From: DSVZ01 sp037439785
GTDB lineage: Bacteria > Verrucomicrobiota > Verrucomicrobiia > Limisphaerales > J093
NCBI GenBank assembly: GCA_037439785.1
Contig: JBBIVJ010000001.1
Location: 62,001-126,000 of the forward strand
Direction of reading: 5' to 3'
Length of the DNA: 64,000 nucleotides
Shown: positions 32,028-41,431 of the stretch, piece by piece
How the letters are laid out: each line of letters opens with the position of its first letter
How positions within the stretch are numbered: the first letter of the stretch is position 1
Program-made: the position numbers and the translations under genes
The notes under the pieces: model-generated
Databases searched by the model: none
Told to the model about the DNA's origin: nothing
What the model saw: the letters and a program-made list of their open reading frames with translations, nothing else

Positions 32028-32666
32028 TCAGGCACCGGCCGCGGTCGCGGGCGTGGCCAGGATGGCCTCCAGGCAGCCGGCCACATCCGGCAGCGCCTCC
32101 GGATTGAGCCACGCCCGCCGTACCCAGAAGAACCCCGGCACGCTCTGCGCCCGGATCTCCGGCTCCCCCGCCGCAAATTCCACCAGCAACTCCCCCTCCC
32201 GCCGGTAAAACCGGTGCGCCAGCGTTTCCGGGTCCAGCACCCAGTACTCCTGCACCCCGTGCTCCTCGTACGCCGCAAACTTCGGCCCCACGTCCCGCTC
32301 CTCCGACCACGGCGAGAGCGCCTCCACCACCAGCGTCGGCGCAAACGGCGCGTGCGTGGGCAGCAACCGCGCCACCTGCTCGGGCGTGAAGTAGGCCAGG
32401 TCCGGCAAAAACACGTTGCGCGAACTCAGCCGCACCGCCACCACCTCCCGAAACAACTCTCCCAGCTTGCGGCGTTCAAGGTAGCCGGCCAGCAAACGGT
32501 CCAAAAAGTTGACCAGCCGTGCGTGACGCAGGTTCACCGGTGAGTGCATAAACTTCTCCCCGTCTATGAGGTCGGCGTGGACGCCCGGCTGGAGCCACTC
32601 CAGGAACTCCTCCGCCGTCCAGAGCTGGCGCTCGCAGTCTTTGCTGATCGAGACCACGGTCGGCAT
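32028..32666 (-). CDS. Uma2-family (DUF820) putative nuclease-fold protein
   Basis: A 212-aa protein of the Uma2 family, which has a restriction-endonuclease-like PD-(D/E)XK fold. Visible blocks are LWTAEEFLEWL, ADLIDGEKFMHSP, VFLPDLAYFTP (Asp), LVVEALSPWSEERD (Glu) and KFAAYEEHGVQEYWVLDPE (Lys). Uma2 genes are very common in cyanobacteria, Planctomycetota and Verrucomicrobiota, often as stand-alone copies of unclear function. It is a single gene here between a microcompartment pair and the DUF6941-like gene. About 250 bp of gene-free sequence follows it. Confidence 0.88.
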   Translation of the reverse strand: MPTVVSISKDCERQLWTAEEFLEWLQPGVHADLIDGEKFMHSPVNLRHARLVNFLDRLLAGYLERRKLGELFREVVAVRLSSRNVFLPDLAYFTPEQVARLLPTHAPFAPTLVVEALSPWSEERDVGPKFAAYEEHGVQEYWVLDPETLAHRFYRREGELLVEFAAGEPEIRAQSVPGFFWVRRAWLNPEALPDVAGCLEAILATPATAAGA

Positions 32667-32717
32667 GCTGTCAGCCTACACCCTCCACCTCCCCGGTCAA
32701 CGGTGCGCCCCTCCCCC

Positions 32718-33269
32718 TCACACCACCTCCCGGTACACATCCGGGTGGGGGCGCGAGATCACCACGGCGTTGACCAGGACGCCGGCCTCGGCAATGACCC
32801 GCCGGCCGGCGGCCACGGCGCTTTGCACGGCCCCCACGTCACCGGTCATGGTGCAGAAGGCTTTTCCGCCCAGCGCCATCGCCAGGCGCACCTCGAGCAG
32901 TTGCACCGGGGCGGCCTTGGCCGCGGTGTCGGCGGCCTGGATCAGGGTGGCCACGTTGAAGGACTCGAGGATGCCCAGCGCGCCGTCGGGCTCGGGGGTC
33001 TGGGTGCGGCCCAGGGCGGTGAAGACGTCCGGATGGACGTTGGGAATCACGAACGAGTCAATCAGGCAGCCGTGAGCCACCTCCGCCCCGGCCTGGACGG
33101 CGCTCTGCACGGCCGCGGCGTCGCCGCCGATCAGGACCATGTACTTGCCCGAGCAGATCGAGCGTGACAACAGCAGGCGCACGTTGCCGGCCTTGAGCAT
33201 GGTGTCCGCCACCTCGAAGCCGGCGGCCACGCTCGACAGTTCAATCAGGCCAATGGATTTTTCGCTCAT
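32718..33269 (-). CDS. pduT: PduT-like bacterial microcompartment shell protein (BMC-T)
   Basis: A 183-aa protein with two tandem BMC domains (about 4-85 and 95-183), each opening with a hydrophobic strand and GFEVADTML or NVATLIQAAD. Cys39 in SICSGKY matches the cysteine that binds a [4Fe-4S] cluster at the PduT trimer axis. PduT is thought to pass electrons across the shell with PduS. Its ATG overlaps the pduS stop (ATGA), so the two are co-translated. No other shell proteins or lumen enzymes are visible, so this is a detached (satellite) pair. Confidence 0.9.
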   Translation of the reverse strand: MSEKSIGLIELSSVAAGFEVADTMLKAGNVRLLLSRSICSGKYMVLIGGDAAAVQSAVQAGAEVAHGCLIDSFVIPNVHPDVFTALGRTQTPEPDGALGILESFNVATLIQAADTAAKAAPVQLLEVRLAMALGGKAFCTMTGDVGAVQSAVAAGRRVIAEAGVLVNAVVISRPHPDVYREVV

Positions 33270-34582
33270 GGGATTCGCTCCAGGACAATGCGGTCGGTGA
33301 CGTCCACGACCCGCGCGTCCACCGGGGCGTGAATCGGCGCGCCCAGCGCGCCGTCCGGGACCCGGCCCAGGGCCTGGCCGGCGCGCACGAGATCGCCGGG
33401 CTGGACGAGCGGGAGGCAGGCCGCGCCGGCATGTTGCTTGAGGGGCAGGACCACCCGCCGGGGTTCGAGGGTCACGGGTTCCCAGGGTGCGGGGTGGTCG
33501 TACGGCTGGAGGTGGAGTCGGCGCATCAGGCTTTTGATGGGCACGCGACGGCCGTCGCGCATGGGGTGCGGGCGGACCGTGGCCGGGCCGGTCCACTTGA
33601 GGCCGGCCCGGCGCATTTCCGCCCTGGAGCGGTCGCAGGCTTCTTTGGGGAAGAGCTCTTCCGGGCAGGCGTAAAGCGTGCACAAGCCGCACGCGCAGCA
33701 GAGCGCCGCCCACTGATTCCAGTGCTCCGCGCCGGTGGCGGTGAAGGCCAGGCTGCGCATGACCTGGTGCGGCTCGACCGCGTAGCCCAGCAGGTAGCGC
33801 GGGCAGTATTCGGTGCAGTACCGACACTGGTCGCAGGCAGATTTGCCGATGGCGTTCTGAGCGGCGGCGGGTTTGAGTTTGCGCGCAATCACGGGGTGGT
33901 CGCGCGGCAGCACCACCACGCCGGTGGTGGTTTTGGTGACGGGGGTGTCCAGGTCCTCGGTGGTCTCGCCCATCATGAGGCCGCCCACGCACAGCACGGG
34001 TTGCTCGGTGGCCCCCCCGCCCGCGGCCGCGATCGCGTCACGAAAAGTCGTGCCCACCGGGACCGTGAGGGTGGTGGGCTGCTTGACCGCCCCGGCCAGG
34101 GTGAGGGTCTTGTGGGTGACCGGGCGGCCCTCGGCGGCGGCGGCCACGTTGACCAGGGTTTCCACGTTGCAGACCACCACGCCCACGTGCAGCGGCAGGC
34201 CGGCCGGCGGGATCAACCGCCCGGTGGTGGTGTACACCAGGTCATACTCGTCGCCCGCCGGGTAGTAATCGCCCAGCCAGTGCACCCGAATGGGCGTGCC
34301 CTGACACGCGGCCTCGACCGCCTCGACCGCGTGGCGGTTCTTGGCCTTGATGCCGATGATGCCCGCCCGCGCGCCTACGGCCTCCATCGCCAGCCTCAGG
34401 CCGTGGACCAGCTCCCGTGCCTGGCGCTCCATTACCGCGGCGTCCTTGTGCAGGAGCGGTTCGCATTCGGCGCCGTTGGCGATGACGATCTCCGCCCGGG
34501 CCGCGAGCTTGACGTGCGTGGGGAACCCGCCCCCGCCGGCGCCAACCACGCCGGCCTGGAGGATCTGTTCCGCCAGGCTCAT
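33266..34582 (-). CDS. pduS: PduS-like cobalamin reductase / RnfC-related electron-transfer flavoprotein
   Basis: A 438-aa protein. The Gly-rich GVVGAGGGGFPTHVK is at 11-25, and FMN/NADH-binding and SLBB regions follow. Two cysteine clusters are CDQCRYCTEYCP (C250, 253, 256, 260) and a CxxCxxC...CP set (C295, 298, 301, 306). These match PduS, which uses FMN and two [4Fe-4S] clusters and has been shown to reduce cobalamin for diol dehydratase microcompartments. The pair PduS-PduT is typical of B12-dependent microcompartments. Reading it as a cobalamin reductase is by family; the general role is electron supply. Confidence 0.88.
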   Translation of the reverse strand: MSLAEQILQAGVVGAGGGGFPTHVKLAARAEIVIANGAECEPLLHKDAAVMERQARELVHGLRLAMEAVGARAGIIGIKAKNRHAVEAVEAACQGTPIRVHWLGDYYPAGDEYDLVYTTTGRLIPPAGLPLHVGVVVCNVETLVNVAAAAEGRPVTHKTLTLAGAVKQPTTLTVPVGTTFRDAIAAAGGGATEQPVLCVGGLMMGETTEDLDTPVTKTTTGVVVLPRDHPVIARKLKPAAAQNAIGKSACDQCRYCTEYCPRYLLGYAVEPHQVMRSLAFTATGAEHWNQWAALCCACGLCTLYACPEELFPKEACDRSRAEMRRAGLKWTGPATVRPHPMRDGRRVPIKSLMRRLHLQPYDHPAPWEPVTLEPRRVVLPLKQHAGAACLPLVQPGDLVRAGQALGRVPDGALGAPIHAPVDARVVDVTDRIVLERIP

Positions 34583-34722
34583 GGCCGACTGAGGCTAGCG
34601 GCCGGGGGCGGTTTGGCGAGCCGATTCCGGCGCTGGCCGGCCGGCAGTCGCCCGCTTGCCCGGTCGGGGTGATTGCGGCGTCCCCGCTGCCGTCCTGCGT
34701 AGGGCGGCGTGCGGTCGCGCGG

Positions 34723-37110
34723 TTACTCGGCCTCGAAGGCAAACACGGTCACGCTGCACGGGGCCACGCTCAAGGTGGAGCCCGCCGTGACGGGGCCTTC
34801 CTCGATGACCACCTTCGGCGGCTGGTCGGGATCGTTGTAGGCCCGGGGATCGGTGCCGGCGATCTGCCAGCGCCGGCCGGGGCCCTTGAGTTTGGCGCCG
34901 CTGAGCGTCAGCGGGATGGTCTGGGGCTGGAGGCTGGCATTGACCACACCCAGCGTGAGTGTCTTGCGGTCCCTGCTCCAGGCGGCCTGGGCGTCAATGA
35001 GGCCCTCGGTGCGGGTGGCCGCCGGCAGTTCGCCGAAGTGGTGACGGTAGAGCTTGAGGACCAGGCCGGTGGTCTCGAACGCGGCGTTGCGCCGGCTGGT
35101 TTTGATGGCGCCGATGACGTTGACGGTCTGCGCGTAGAAGGCCGAGTGGATGAGGTCGCTCTGGCGGGCGTACTCGTGCACGCCGGCGGCGATGCCCAGG
35201 GCGTCCTTGAGGAAGTACCGGGTGCCCAGTTCGCCGAAGACGTGCGGGCCGTACCAGTAGTTCCACTCGGTCATGGCGATGCGGATGTCCTTGCCCTTGA
35301 GGGAGGGCAGTTCGGCCCGCATCCGGCGGTGGAATTCGGCCTTGGCCCGGATGTTGTCGGGAATCTGCCGCACGTGGGCCATGAGGCCGGGCCGCTCCTG
35401 ACAGTAGAAGTGCTCGGCGATGGCCTCCATGTGGTCGGCGCAGCGGCGCAACAGGCCCTCGCTCCACGGGCCGGCGTTGCCGGAGGAGATGCAGATGATG
35501 TGCGGGTCCACCTCGCGCATCTTGTCCACCACCCAGTTCTGTTTGAGGATGTAGTGGTCCAAGGACATGTAGCCGAGCTGCCAGTTGCCCCACATTTCGT
35601 TGCCGATGCCCCAGAAGCGGATGCCAAAGGGCCGGGGCGCGCCGTTTTTCACGCGGCGCGCGCCCCAGTAGGTGTCGGGGCCGCCGTTGCAGTACTCGAG
35701 TTGCGCGGCGGCGGAGTAGGCATCGCCGAAGCCGGTGTTGACCGTGATCCACGGCTCGGCGCCGACCAGTTGGCAGAAGCGGATGAACTCATGCATGCCG
35801 AAGTCGTTGTGCTCGACGCCGGTCCAGGCGGGGTTGGTGCGCGGCGGCCGGCGGTCGCGCTCCCCGATGCCGTCGCGCCAGTCGTAGCCGCTGACGAAGT
35901 TGCCGCCCGGCCAGCGGTAGATGGGGGCCTTGAGCTCGCGCAGCAACGCCAGGGTGTCGGCGCGCATTCCCTCCACGTTGTCCCCCGGCATGAGCGAGGC
36001 GGTGCCGATGAACACTGCCCCCTGGTCCACCTTCAACTCCACCCAGCCCTTGTCCGAGGTGCGGGTGGCGGTGAAGTCGAAGGGGTAACGCCGGTACTCG
36101 CCGTCCAGGCCGGCCACGGTCATGGAATCGCCCAACCCACGTTCGTCGCCCCAGCTCAAGGTCACCCGGGCATCGGGGCCGGCGGCGGGGTCGGCCTTCA
36201 GCCAGACGTAGCCGGTGTAGGATTTGCCTTCGCTGAGACCAAGGTCGTTTTGCCGCAGCCCGCTGTCGGCCTGCACCCGCGGGGAGTGGCGGCCCACGAA
36301 CGGCTTGTTCGTGCTCATGGTGACGCCGGCCGCGTCGCCGGTGATCTGCCACGGCGAGCGGCCCACCACTGGAAAGGGGGTGTCGCGCAGCGAGGTGTAC
36401 GGCCGGTATTCCGGCGTGATGGGGTGGTAGAACTTGCGGTCCTCCAGCATCTCCGCCCAGATGCCGCCGTAGATGCAGCGGCCTAGGTGTTCGATGAACT
36501 GGCTGTACACGTAGGCGGAAAGCGGCTCGCCCACCCGCGCGGCGTCCACCGTGATCCGCGGCGCGGGCGGCTCGCGCTGGGAGAGTTTCTCGAGGCTGAC
36601 ATCGTCAAACCAGGCCCGCCCCGTGGCGCGGCCCCAGCCGCCCAGCAGACAGTTCAACTGCACGCTGGTCTGGTCTTCGGTCTCGAATTCGGTCTCGACC
36701 CGCGTCCAGTCACGTGTGCCGGTGACCGCCGGCGTGGCCACGCCCTGGAGGTTGTGCAGGTTGAACAGCGCGCCGCGCCCCCCGCCCTGGGGGGTGACGT
36801 TCTCGGTCTTGATCCAGCCGGAGAGGCGGTAGCGGGCGTAGGGCTCGACGGGAACGTTGGCTGCCCAGCCGATGTCCGCGCCGGACTGCGAGGCCAGCTC
36901 GACGCTGCGCTCGCCGGTACGACCCTGCCGCGCGTGGGTGAAGGTCCCCTCCCCGCCCCAGGTCTCTGTCCGCCAGCCGCGCGGCCTTCGGCCTTCGCGG
37001 CCTTCGGCCTGCTCGAAGGAGGGATTGGGCACCGGATTCTGGGCCAGGGTTACATGGACGGCCAGCAGCCCCAACGCGGGCAGCAACCAGCGTGCAATGG
37101 AAGTGTGCAT
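34723..37110 (-). CDS. Secreted GH51 alpha-L-arabinofuranosidase with N-terminal carbohydrate-binding-like domain
   Basis: A 795-aa exported enzyme with a signal peptide (LLPALGLLAVHVTLAQ) and a beta-sandwich N-terminal domain (about 20-165, PNPSFEQAEG). The GH51 core begins at about 170 with IYGGIWAEMLEDRKFY. Hallmarks are YRWPGGNFVSGYDWRD, the acid/base Glu505 in GIGNEMWGNW, and the nucleophile Glu615 in MTEWNYWYG. It releases terminal alpha-L-arabinofuranosyl groups from arabinan or arabinoxylan. ATG 37110 sets a normal signal peptide; an upstream GTG or ATG-type start adds 12 residues. It lies alone, divergent from hemB. Confidence 0.9.
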   Translation of the reverse strand: MHTSIARWLLPALGLLAVHVTLAQNPVPNPSFEQAEGREGRRPRGWRTETWGGEGTFTHARQGRTGERSVELASQSGADIGWAANVPVEPYARYRLSGWIKTENVTPQGGGRGALFNLHNLQGVATPAVTGTRDWTRVETEFETEDQTSVQLNCLLGGWGRATGRAWFDDVSLEKLSQREPPAPRITVDAARVGEPLSAYVYSQFIEHLGRCIYGGIWAEMLEDRKFYHPITPEYRPYTSLRDTPFPVVGRSPWQITGDAAGVTMSTNKPFVGRHSPRVQADSGLRQNDLGLSEGKSYTGYVWLKADPAAGPDARVTLSWGDERGLGDSMTVAGLDGEYRRYPFDFTATRTSDKGWVELKVDQGAVFIGTASLMPGDNVEGMRADTLALLRELKAPIYRWPGGNFVSGYDWRDGIGERDRRPPRTNPAWTGVEHNDFGMHEFIRFCQLVGAEPWITVNTGFGDAYSAAAQLEYCNGGPDTYWGARRVKNGAPRPFGIRFWGIGNEMWGNWQLGYMSLDHYILKQNWVVDKMREVDPHIICISSGNAGPWSEGLLRRCADHMEAIAEHFYCQERPGLMAHVRQIPDNIRAKAEFHRRMRAELPSLKGKDIRIAMTEWNYWYGPHVFGELGTRYFLKDALGIAAGVHEYARQSDLIHSAFYAQTVNVIGAIKTSRRNAAFETTGLVLKLYRHHFGELPAATRTEGLIDAQAAWSRDRKTLTLGVVNASLQPQTIPLTLSGAKLKGPGRRWQIAGTDPRAYNDPDQPPKVVIEEGPVTAGSTLSVAPCSVTVFAFEAE

Positions 37111-37315
37111 GGCCACATTGGAATGGGGGGACCGGCCACCGGTCAAGGCTGAGCCGTCTGCGCGGCGGCACTTTTCCGCGCCCGGCCCACACAGCGCCGG
37201 CGCCGGCTGGCCGGTGGGGGTGGCCGGAGCCCCGGGCGGGCCGGGCGGGTGCGCCGCACCGCACCGCCCCCACCGCGAGCTTTCGGCCGGGCGGGCGGGC
37301 GCTTAGAGTGCCCGC

Positions 37316-38350
37316 ATGAACGCCGCATTGAGCCGCTTTCCCTTTTACCGTCCCCGCCGGCTGCGCCAGTCTGCTACGTTGCGGCGGCTGGTGGCCGAAA
37401 CCCGGCTGAGCGCCGAACAACTGGTGCTGCCGTTGTTTGTGCGCCCCGGCCGCAAGCTGCGGCGGCCGGTGGCGTCCATGCCCGGCGTCCACCAACTTTC
37501 CCCGGATGAACTGGTCGGGGAGGCGCGGCGGGCGTGGGAGGCCGGGGTGCCGGCGGTGCTGCTGTTTGGCATCCCGGACCGGAAGGACGAGCGGGCCAGC
37601 GGGGCCTACGCCCGCCGGGGCATTGTCCAGCAGACCGTGCGCCGGCTCAAACGCGAGCTGCCGGAGTTGCTGGTGATCACCGATGTCTGCCTGTGCGAGT
37701 ACATGAGTCACGGGCATTGCGGGCTGGTTGAGCACGGCCCCCGCGGGGCCCGCATCGTCAATGACGCGACGTTGAAGCTGCTGGCCCGGACCGCGGTCAG
37801 CCACGCCGAGGCGGGGGCGGACCTGGTCGCGCCCAGCGACATGATGGACGGCCGGGTGGCGGCCCTGCGGACGGCGCTGGACGCGGCGGGCTTTGCCGAA
37901 ACGCCCATCATGGCGTATGCGGCGAAATTTGCCTCGGCCTTTTACGGGCCGTTCCGCGAGGCGGCTGAGTCCGCGCCGCGGTTCGGCGACCGCCGCAGTT
38001 ATCAAATGGCGCCCCCCAACGCCGAGGAGGCGCTGCGCGAGGTGGCCCTGGACCTGGCCGAGGGGGCGGACATTGTCATGGTCAAGCCCGCCCTAGCGTA
38101 CCTGGACATCCTGTACCGGGTGAAGGCGGCCTTCGGGTACCCCACCGCGGCCTATGCGGTGAGCGGGGAGTACGCGATGATCAAGGCGGCGGCGGCGCAG
38201 GGCTGGCTGGACGAGCGGGCCGTGCTCCTGGAGAGCCTCCTGGCCCTGCGCCGGGCGGGGGCGGACATCCTGATCACGTACGCGGCGGTGGACGTGGCGC
38301 GCTGGCTGCGCGAGGAGGCAGCGGCGGGCCTCAGTTCTGCACGTTCATGA
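37316..38350 (+). CDS. hemB: Porphobilinogen synthase (delta-aminolevulinic acid dehydratase)
   Basis: A 344-aa cytosolic enzyme that condenses two 5-aminolevulinate molecules to porphobilinogen in heme and cobalamin biosynthesis. The cysteine-rich metal loop DVCLCEYMSHGHCG carries Cys125, Cys127 and Cys135, indicating a Zn-type active site. The Schiff-base lysines are Lys204 (YAAKFASAFYGPF) and Lys257 (MVKPALAYLD). Length matches the family (about 330-345 aa). Its last 20 bases overlap the 3' end of the opposite-strand FHA gene. With ctaA and ctaB it covers early and late heme synthesis in one window, but the genes are far apart. Confidence 0.96.
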   Translation: MNAALSRFPFYRPRRLRQSATLRRLVAETRLSAEQLVLPLFVRPGRKLRRPVASMPGVHQLSPDELVGEARRAWEAGVPAVLLFGIPDRKDERASGAYARRGIVQQTVRRLKRELPELLVITDVCLCEYMSHGHCGLVEHGPRGARIVNDATLKLLARTAVSHAEAGADLVAPSDMMDGRVAALRTALDAAGFAETPIMAYAAKFASAFYGPFREAAESAPRFGDRRSYQMAPPNAEEALREVALDLAEGADIVMVKPALAYLDILYRVKAAFGYPTAAYAVSGEYAMIKAAAAQGWLDERAVLLESLLALRRAGADILITYAAVDVARWLREEAAAGLSSARS

Positions 38351-38846
38351 TCGAGTACACGATCAGGGCGATGATGATCAGCCCCAGCGCCAGCCCGCCG
38401 TAGAGAAAGAGCTTGTTGGCGCTGTCGCTTTTCCTGGCGAAGCCGGGGCCGACCACCGGTTTGCCGGTCTTGTCCAGCTCCCCCAGTTTCACTCCGCCGA
38501 TCGGCATGGTCTGCTGCGCCGGCTTGCGGGCCGCCGGCGGGGCGCCGGGCGGAGGTTGGCGACCGTCTTCCAGGCGCAGTTCCACCTTGCCCAGGCGCAG
38601 AATCTGGCCCGGTTTGAGCGGGGCCTCGGCGATGGGCTGGTCGTTGATGTAGGTGCCGTTGGTCGAGTTGAGGTCTTTGACCAGCACCTCCTCCCCCTTG
38701 AGGATGATCTCGCAGTGATGGCTGGAAACCGAGGGCTCGGCGATTTGAAAATTGTTGTCCTCCAGGCGCCCCACCGTGGTCCGTTCACGACTCAGTTCGT
38801 GGACGGTGCCGGTAAACCCTTCTGTCAGGACAACAAGCTTGGCCAT
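38331..38846 (-). CDS. FHA-domain membrane protein
   Basis: A 171-aa protein. The N-terminal FHA domain (about 5-90) has the full set of phosphothreonine-pocket motifs: TTVGRLEDNNFQI, SVSSHHCEI, and DLNSTNGTYIND. A Pro/Ala-rich linker follows, then a single C-terminal TM helix (LFLYGGLALGLIIIALIVY). It is a likely membrane-bound reader of Ser/Thr phosphorylation. ATG 38846 is the natural start. Its 3' end overlaps hemB by 20 bp tail to tail. It resembles the FHA protein at 5921-6313 in layout. Confidence 0.88.
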   Translation of the reverse strand: MAKLVVLTEGFTGTVHELSRERTTVGRLEDNNFQIAEPSVSSHHCEIILKGEEVLVKDLNSTNGTYINDQPIAEAPLKPGQILRLGKVELRLEDGRQPPPGAPPAARKPAQQTMPIGGVKLGELDKTGKPVVGPGFARKSDSANKLFLYGGLALGLIIIALIVYSIMNVQN

Positions 38847-39084
38847 GGACGCAGGTAACTGTCGGGCGATTATTCGGCGGAAGGGGGGCAAGTCAAACGG
38901 TTTCTGCCCGCGCCCCGCGCGCACGCCGCTTCTCCCGCCGCGCCTGCAGGTCTCACCCTGACACGCCAACCCGCAAAGCCCCGGCGTGGGTGACTCCCGC
39001 CTCCCGCGTGGTGGCCACGCTCCGACCACTGGGCCGATGTGTTTCCGGTTTGCCACGGCGCCGGCCGCTGGTTACCAGTGCCCC

Positions 39085-40416
39085 ATGCAAATGTCCTCCA
39101 TCGTCTCCCGCCGCGCCTTCCTCCGCCGCCTGACCGCGGCCTCCCTCGCCGCTCCCTGGGTCACCCACGGTCTGCGCGCCGCCTCTCCCAACGGCAAACT
39201 CCGCCACGCCAGCTTCGGCGCCGGCGGCATGGCCTGGGCGGACGTGAACGAAATTGCGCGCCACCCCCGGGTCGAAGTCGTGGCCGTGGCGGATGTGGAC
39301 CTCACCCGCACCGCCGAGTTCCGGAAAAAGTTCCCCCAGGCCCGCGTGTACCAGGACTGGCGCGAGCTGCTCGCGCAGGAAAAGGACCTGGACACCGTGA
39401 ACGTCTCGACGCCCGACCACATGCACGCCCCCATCGCCATGAGCGCCCTCCAGCGCGGTCTGCACGTGCACGGCCAGAAACCGCTCACCCACGACCTCTA
39501 CGAGTCCCGTCGCCTGACCGAGGTGGCCCGCGAGAAACGCCGCGTCACCCAGATGGGCATCCAGATTCACAGCGCCCGCGAATACCGGCTGGCCGTACGG
39601 CTCATCCGGGACCTGGCCATCGGCAAGGTCCGCGAGGTCCACACCTGGAGCGGCAAAAAGTGGGGCGACCCCGGCCCCATGCCGCAACGCACCGACCCCG
39701 TGCCCGAAGGGCTGGATTGGAACGGCTGGCTGGGCGTCTGCGCCGAGCGGCCCTTCATTGGCGAGGGCTGGTACCACCCGGGCAACTGGCGCCGGCGCCT
39801 CGACTTCGGCACCGGCACCTTCGGCGACATGGGTTGCCACATCTACGACCCGGTCTTCAAGGCCCTGGCCCTGACCGCCCCCCGGAGCGTGCGCTCCGAA
39901 GGCCCCGCCCCCAACGAACACAGTTGGGCCGTGGACGCCGTCATCCCCTACGTCTTCCCCGGCACCCCCTATACCGCCGGCCCGACCGTGAACGTGACCT
40001 GGTACGACGGCGACGCCCGCCCGCCCCGCTCCGTGCTGGACCTTCTGGGTGAAACTCCCGTCCCCGACCAGGGCACGATCTTCATCGGCACCGACGGCGT
40101 GATGCTGCTGCCGCACATCGGCCCGCCGGTGCTGCTGCCCGAGGCGAAGTTCGAGCACTACCCCCTGCCCAAGGTCCAGGGCGAAAACCACTGGCTTCAG
40201 TGGGTGGACGCCTGCCTGGGCCAGGGCACACCCGCGGCGAACTTCGACTACGCCGGCCCGCTCACCGAGGCGGTGCTGCTGGGCAGCGTGGCCACGCGCT
40301 TCCCCAGGACCACCCTGGAATGGGACGCGCGGGCGCTGAAATTCACCAACCTCCCCGCCGCCAACGCCCACGTCCGCCGCACCTACCGCCAGGGCTGGGA
40401 AGTGGCGGGGCTCTGA
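39085..40416 (+). CDS. Tat-exported Gfo/Idh/MocA family oxidoreductase
   Basis: A 443-aa protein with a twin-arginine signal (RRAFLRR, residues 9-15). The nucleotide-binding motif is FGAGGMAWADV, then STPDHMHAPIA, and QKPLTHD in place of the usual EKP. The C-terminal substrate domain includes WYHPGNWRRRLDFGTGTFGDM and GCHIYDPV. It differs clearly from the protein at 1055-2350, so the two are separate paralogues. It probably acts on a sugar in the periplasm; the substrate is unknown. It ends 76 bp before a convergent metallo-hydrolase. Confidence 0.86.
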   Translation: MQMSSIVSRRAFLRRLTAASLAAPWVTHGLRAASPNGKLRHASFGAGGMAWADVNEIARHPRVEVVAVADVDLTRTAEFRKKFPQARVYQDWRELLAQEKDLDTVNVSTPDHMHAPIAMSALQRGLHVHGQKPLTHDLYESRRLTEVAREKRRVTQMGIQIHSAREYRLAVRLIRDLAIGKVREVHTWSGKKWGDPGPMPQRTDPVPEGLDWNGWLGVCAERPFIGEGWYHPGNWRRRLDFGTGTFGDMGCHIYDPVFKALALTAPRSVRSEGPAPNEHSWAVDAVIPYVFPGTPYTAGPTVNVTWYDGDARPPRSVLDLLGETPVPDQGTIFIGTDGVMLLPHIGPPVLLPEAKFEHYPLPKVQGENHWLQWVDACLGQGTPAANFDYAGPLTEAVLLGSVATRFPRTTLEWDARALKFTNLPAANAHVRRTYRQGWEVAGL

Positions 40417-40492
40417 GCCCGGGTGTGCACCCGCCAGGGCGGCCCCCCGCCGCCGTCACGCCCGCGCGTGGCGGCCCGCGCCGCTCCGCCAC

Positions 40493-41431
40493 TCAAAACA
40501 CCCGCGACATGCCCTCTTCGAGGATGCACAGGTGCGAGGCCTGACCGACCCGGCGGGCCAGCTCGCGCAGGCGCCGCGGCGGCTCCTCGAGGTCCTCGAA
40601 GGAGAGCCGGAACGTGCCATAGTGCATGGGCACCAGCCACTGCGCCCCCAGCTCGCGGAAGGCCTTCAGCGCGTCCTCCGGCCCCATGTGCACCTGCCGC
40701 AACCCTTCCGGGTGGTAGGCGCCAATGGGCAGCAGCGCAATCTCCGGCCGCCCGCGCCGGCCGATTTCCTGGAAGCCGTCGAAGTAGGCACTGTCCCCGG
40801 CGTGATACAAGCGGCGGCCCTGATGTTCGATGAGGAAGCCGCCGTAGCCGCGGTGGTGGTCGCCCAGGGTGCGTGCCCCCCAGTGCTTCGAGGGGGTCAG
40901 GGTCACCTGGAGCCCGCGCCGGCTGAAGGTCTCCCACCACTCCAGCTCCAGCACCCGGTCAAAGCCCAGGCCGCGGGTCAGCTCGGCCACGCCCCACGGC
41001 GCCACCCCGATGCGGGGGCCGGGCAGCCGGCGCAGCGAGGGCTTGTGCAGGTGATCGAAATGGGCGTGGGAGATGAGCACCACCTCCGCCGCCGGCAGGT
41101 CCTTCAGGTGCAGGCCGGCGCGCCGCAGCCGCTTGAGCAGAAACAGCCAGTTGGCAAAGTTCGGGTCAATCAGCAGGTTCAGGTCGCTGAACTGGATCAG
41201 AAACGACGCGTGGCCGATCCAGGTCACCGCCACCTGCCCGGGGCGCAACTGCGGCGGCACAAACAGCCGCGGTTCGCCCCGCCGCCGCGTGCGCAGCGAT
41301 TTCCAGACGACCTCGCGGAAAAAGCTACGGGGATCGAAGGTCCGGCTGGGGGTCAGGTCCTTGAAGGAACGGGGCAGGCGGCGGGCGGGGGAGGCGCCGG
41401 CGGCGCCCGGGTCTGGATCGGCGGCGCTCAC
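40493..41431 (-). CDS. MBL-fold metallohydrolase, UlaG/NAPE-PLD-like
   Basis: A 312-aa metallo-beta-lactamase-fold enzyme. VTWIGHASFLIQF and LLIDPNFANW precede the HxHxDH metal site SHAHFDHLH (His122, His124, Asp126, His127). Later blocks are HHRGYGGFLIEHQG, LYHAGDSAYFDGF and MHYGTFRLSFED. These match the branch that includes NAPE-PLD and the UlaG lactonase; the physiological substrate is uncertain. The GTG start overlaps the ruvB stop (GTGA), suggesting translational coupling to ruvB. Confidence 0.8.
   Translation of the reverse strand: MSAADPDPGAAGASPARRLPRSFKDLTPSRTFDPRSFFREVVWKSLRTRRRGEPRLFVPPQLRPGQVAVTWIGHASFLIQFSDLNLLIDPNFANWLFLLKRLRRAGLHLKDLPAAEVVLISHAHFDHLHKPSLRRLPGPRIGVAPWGVAELTRGLGFDRVLELEWWETFSRRGLQVTLTPSKHWGARTLGDHHRGYGGFLIEHQGRRLYHAGDSAYFDGFQEIGRRGRPEIALLPIGAYHPEGLRQVHMGPEDALKAFRELGAQWLVPMHYGTFRLSFEDLEEPPRRLRELARRVGQASHLCILEEGMSRVF

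Noticed and set aside
34669..36486. A 605-codon plus-strand frame opposite the GH51 gene.
   Set aside because: Antisense shadow of a gene with both catalytic glutamates.
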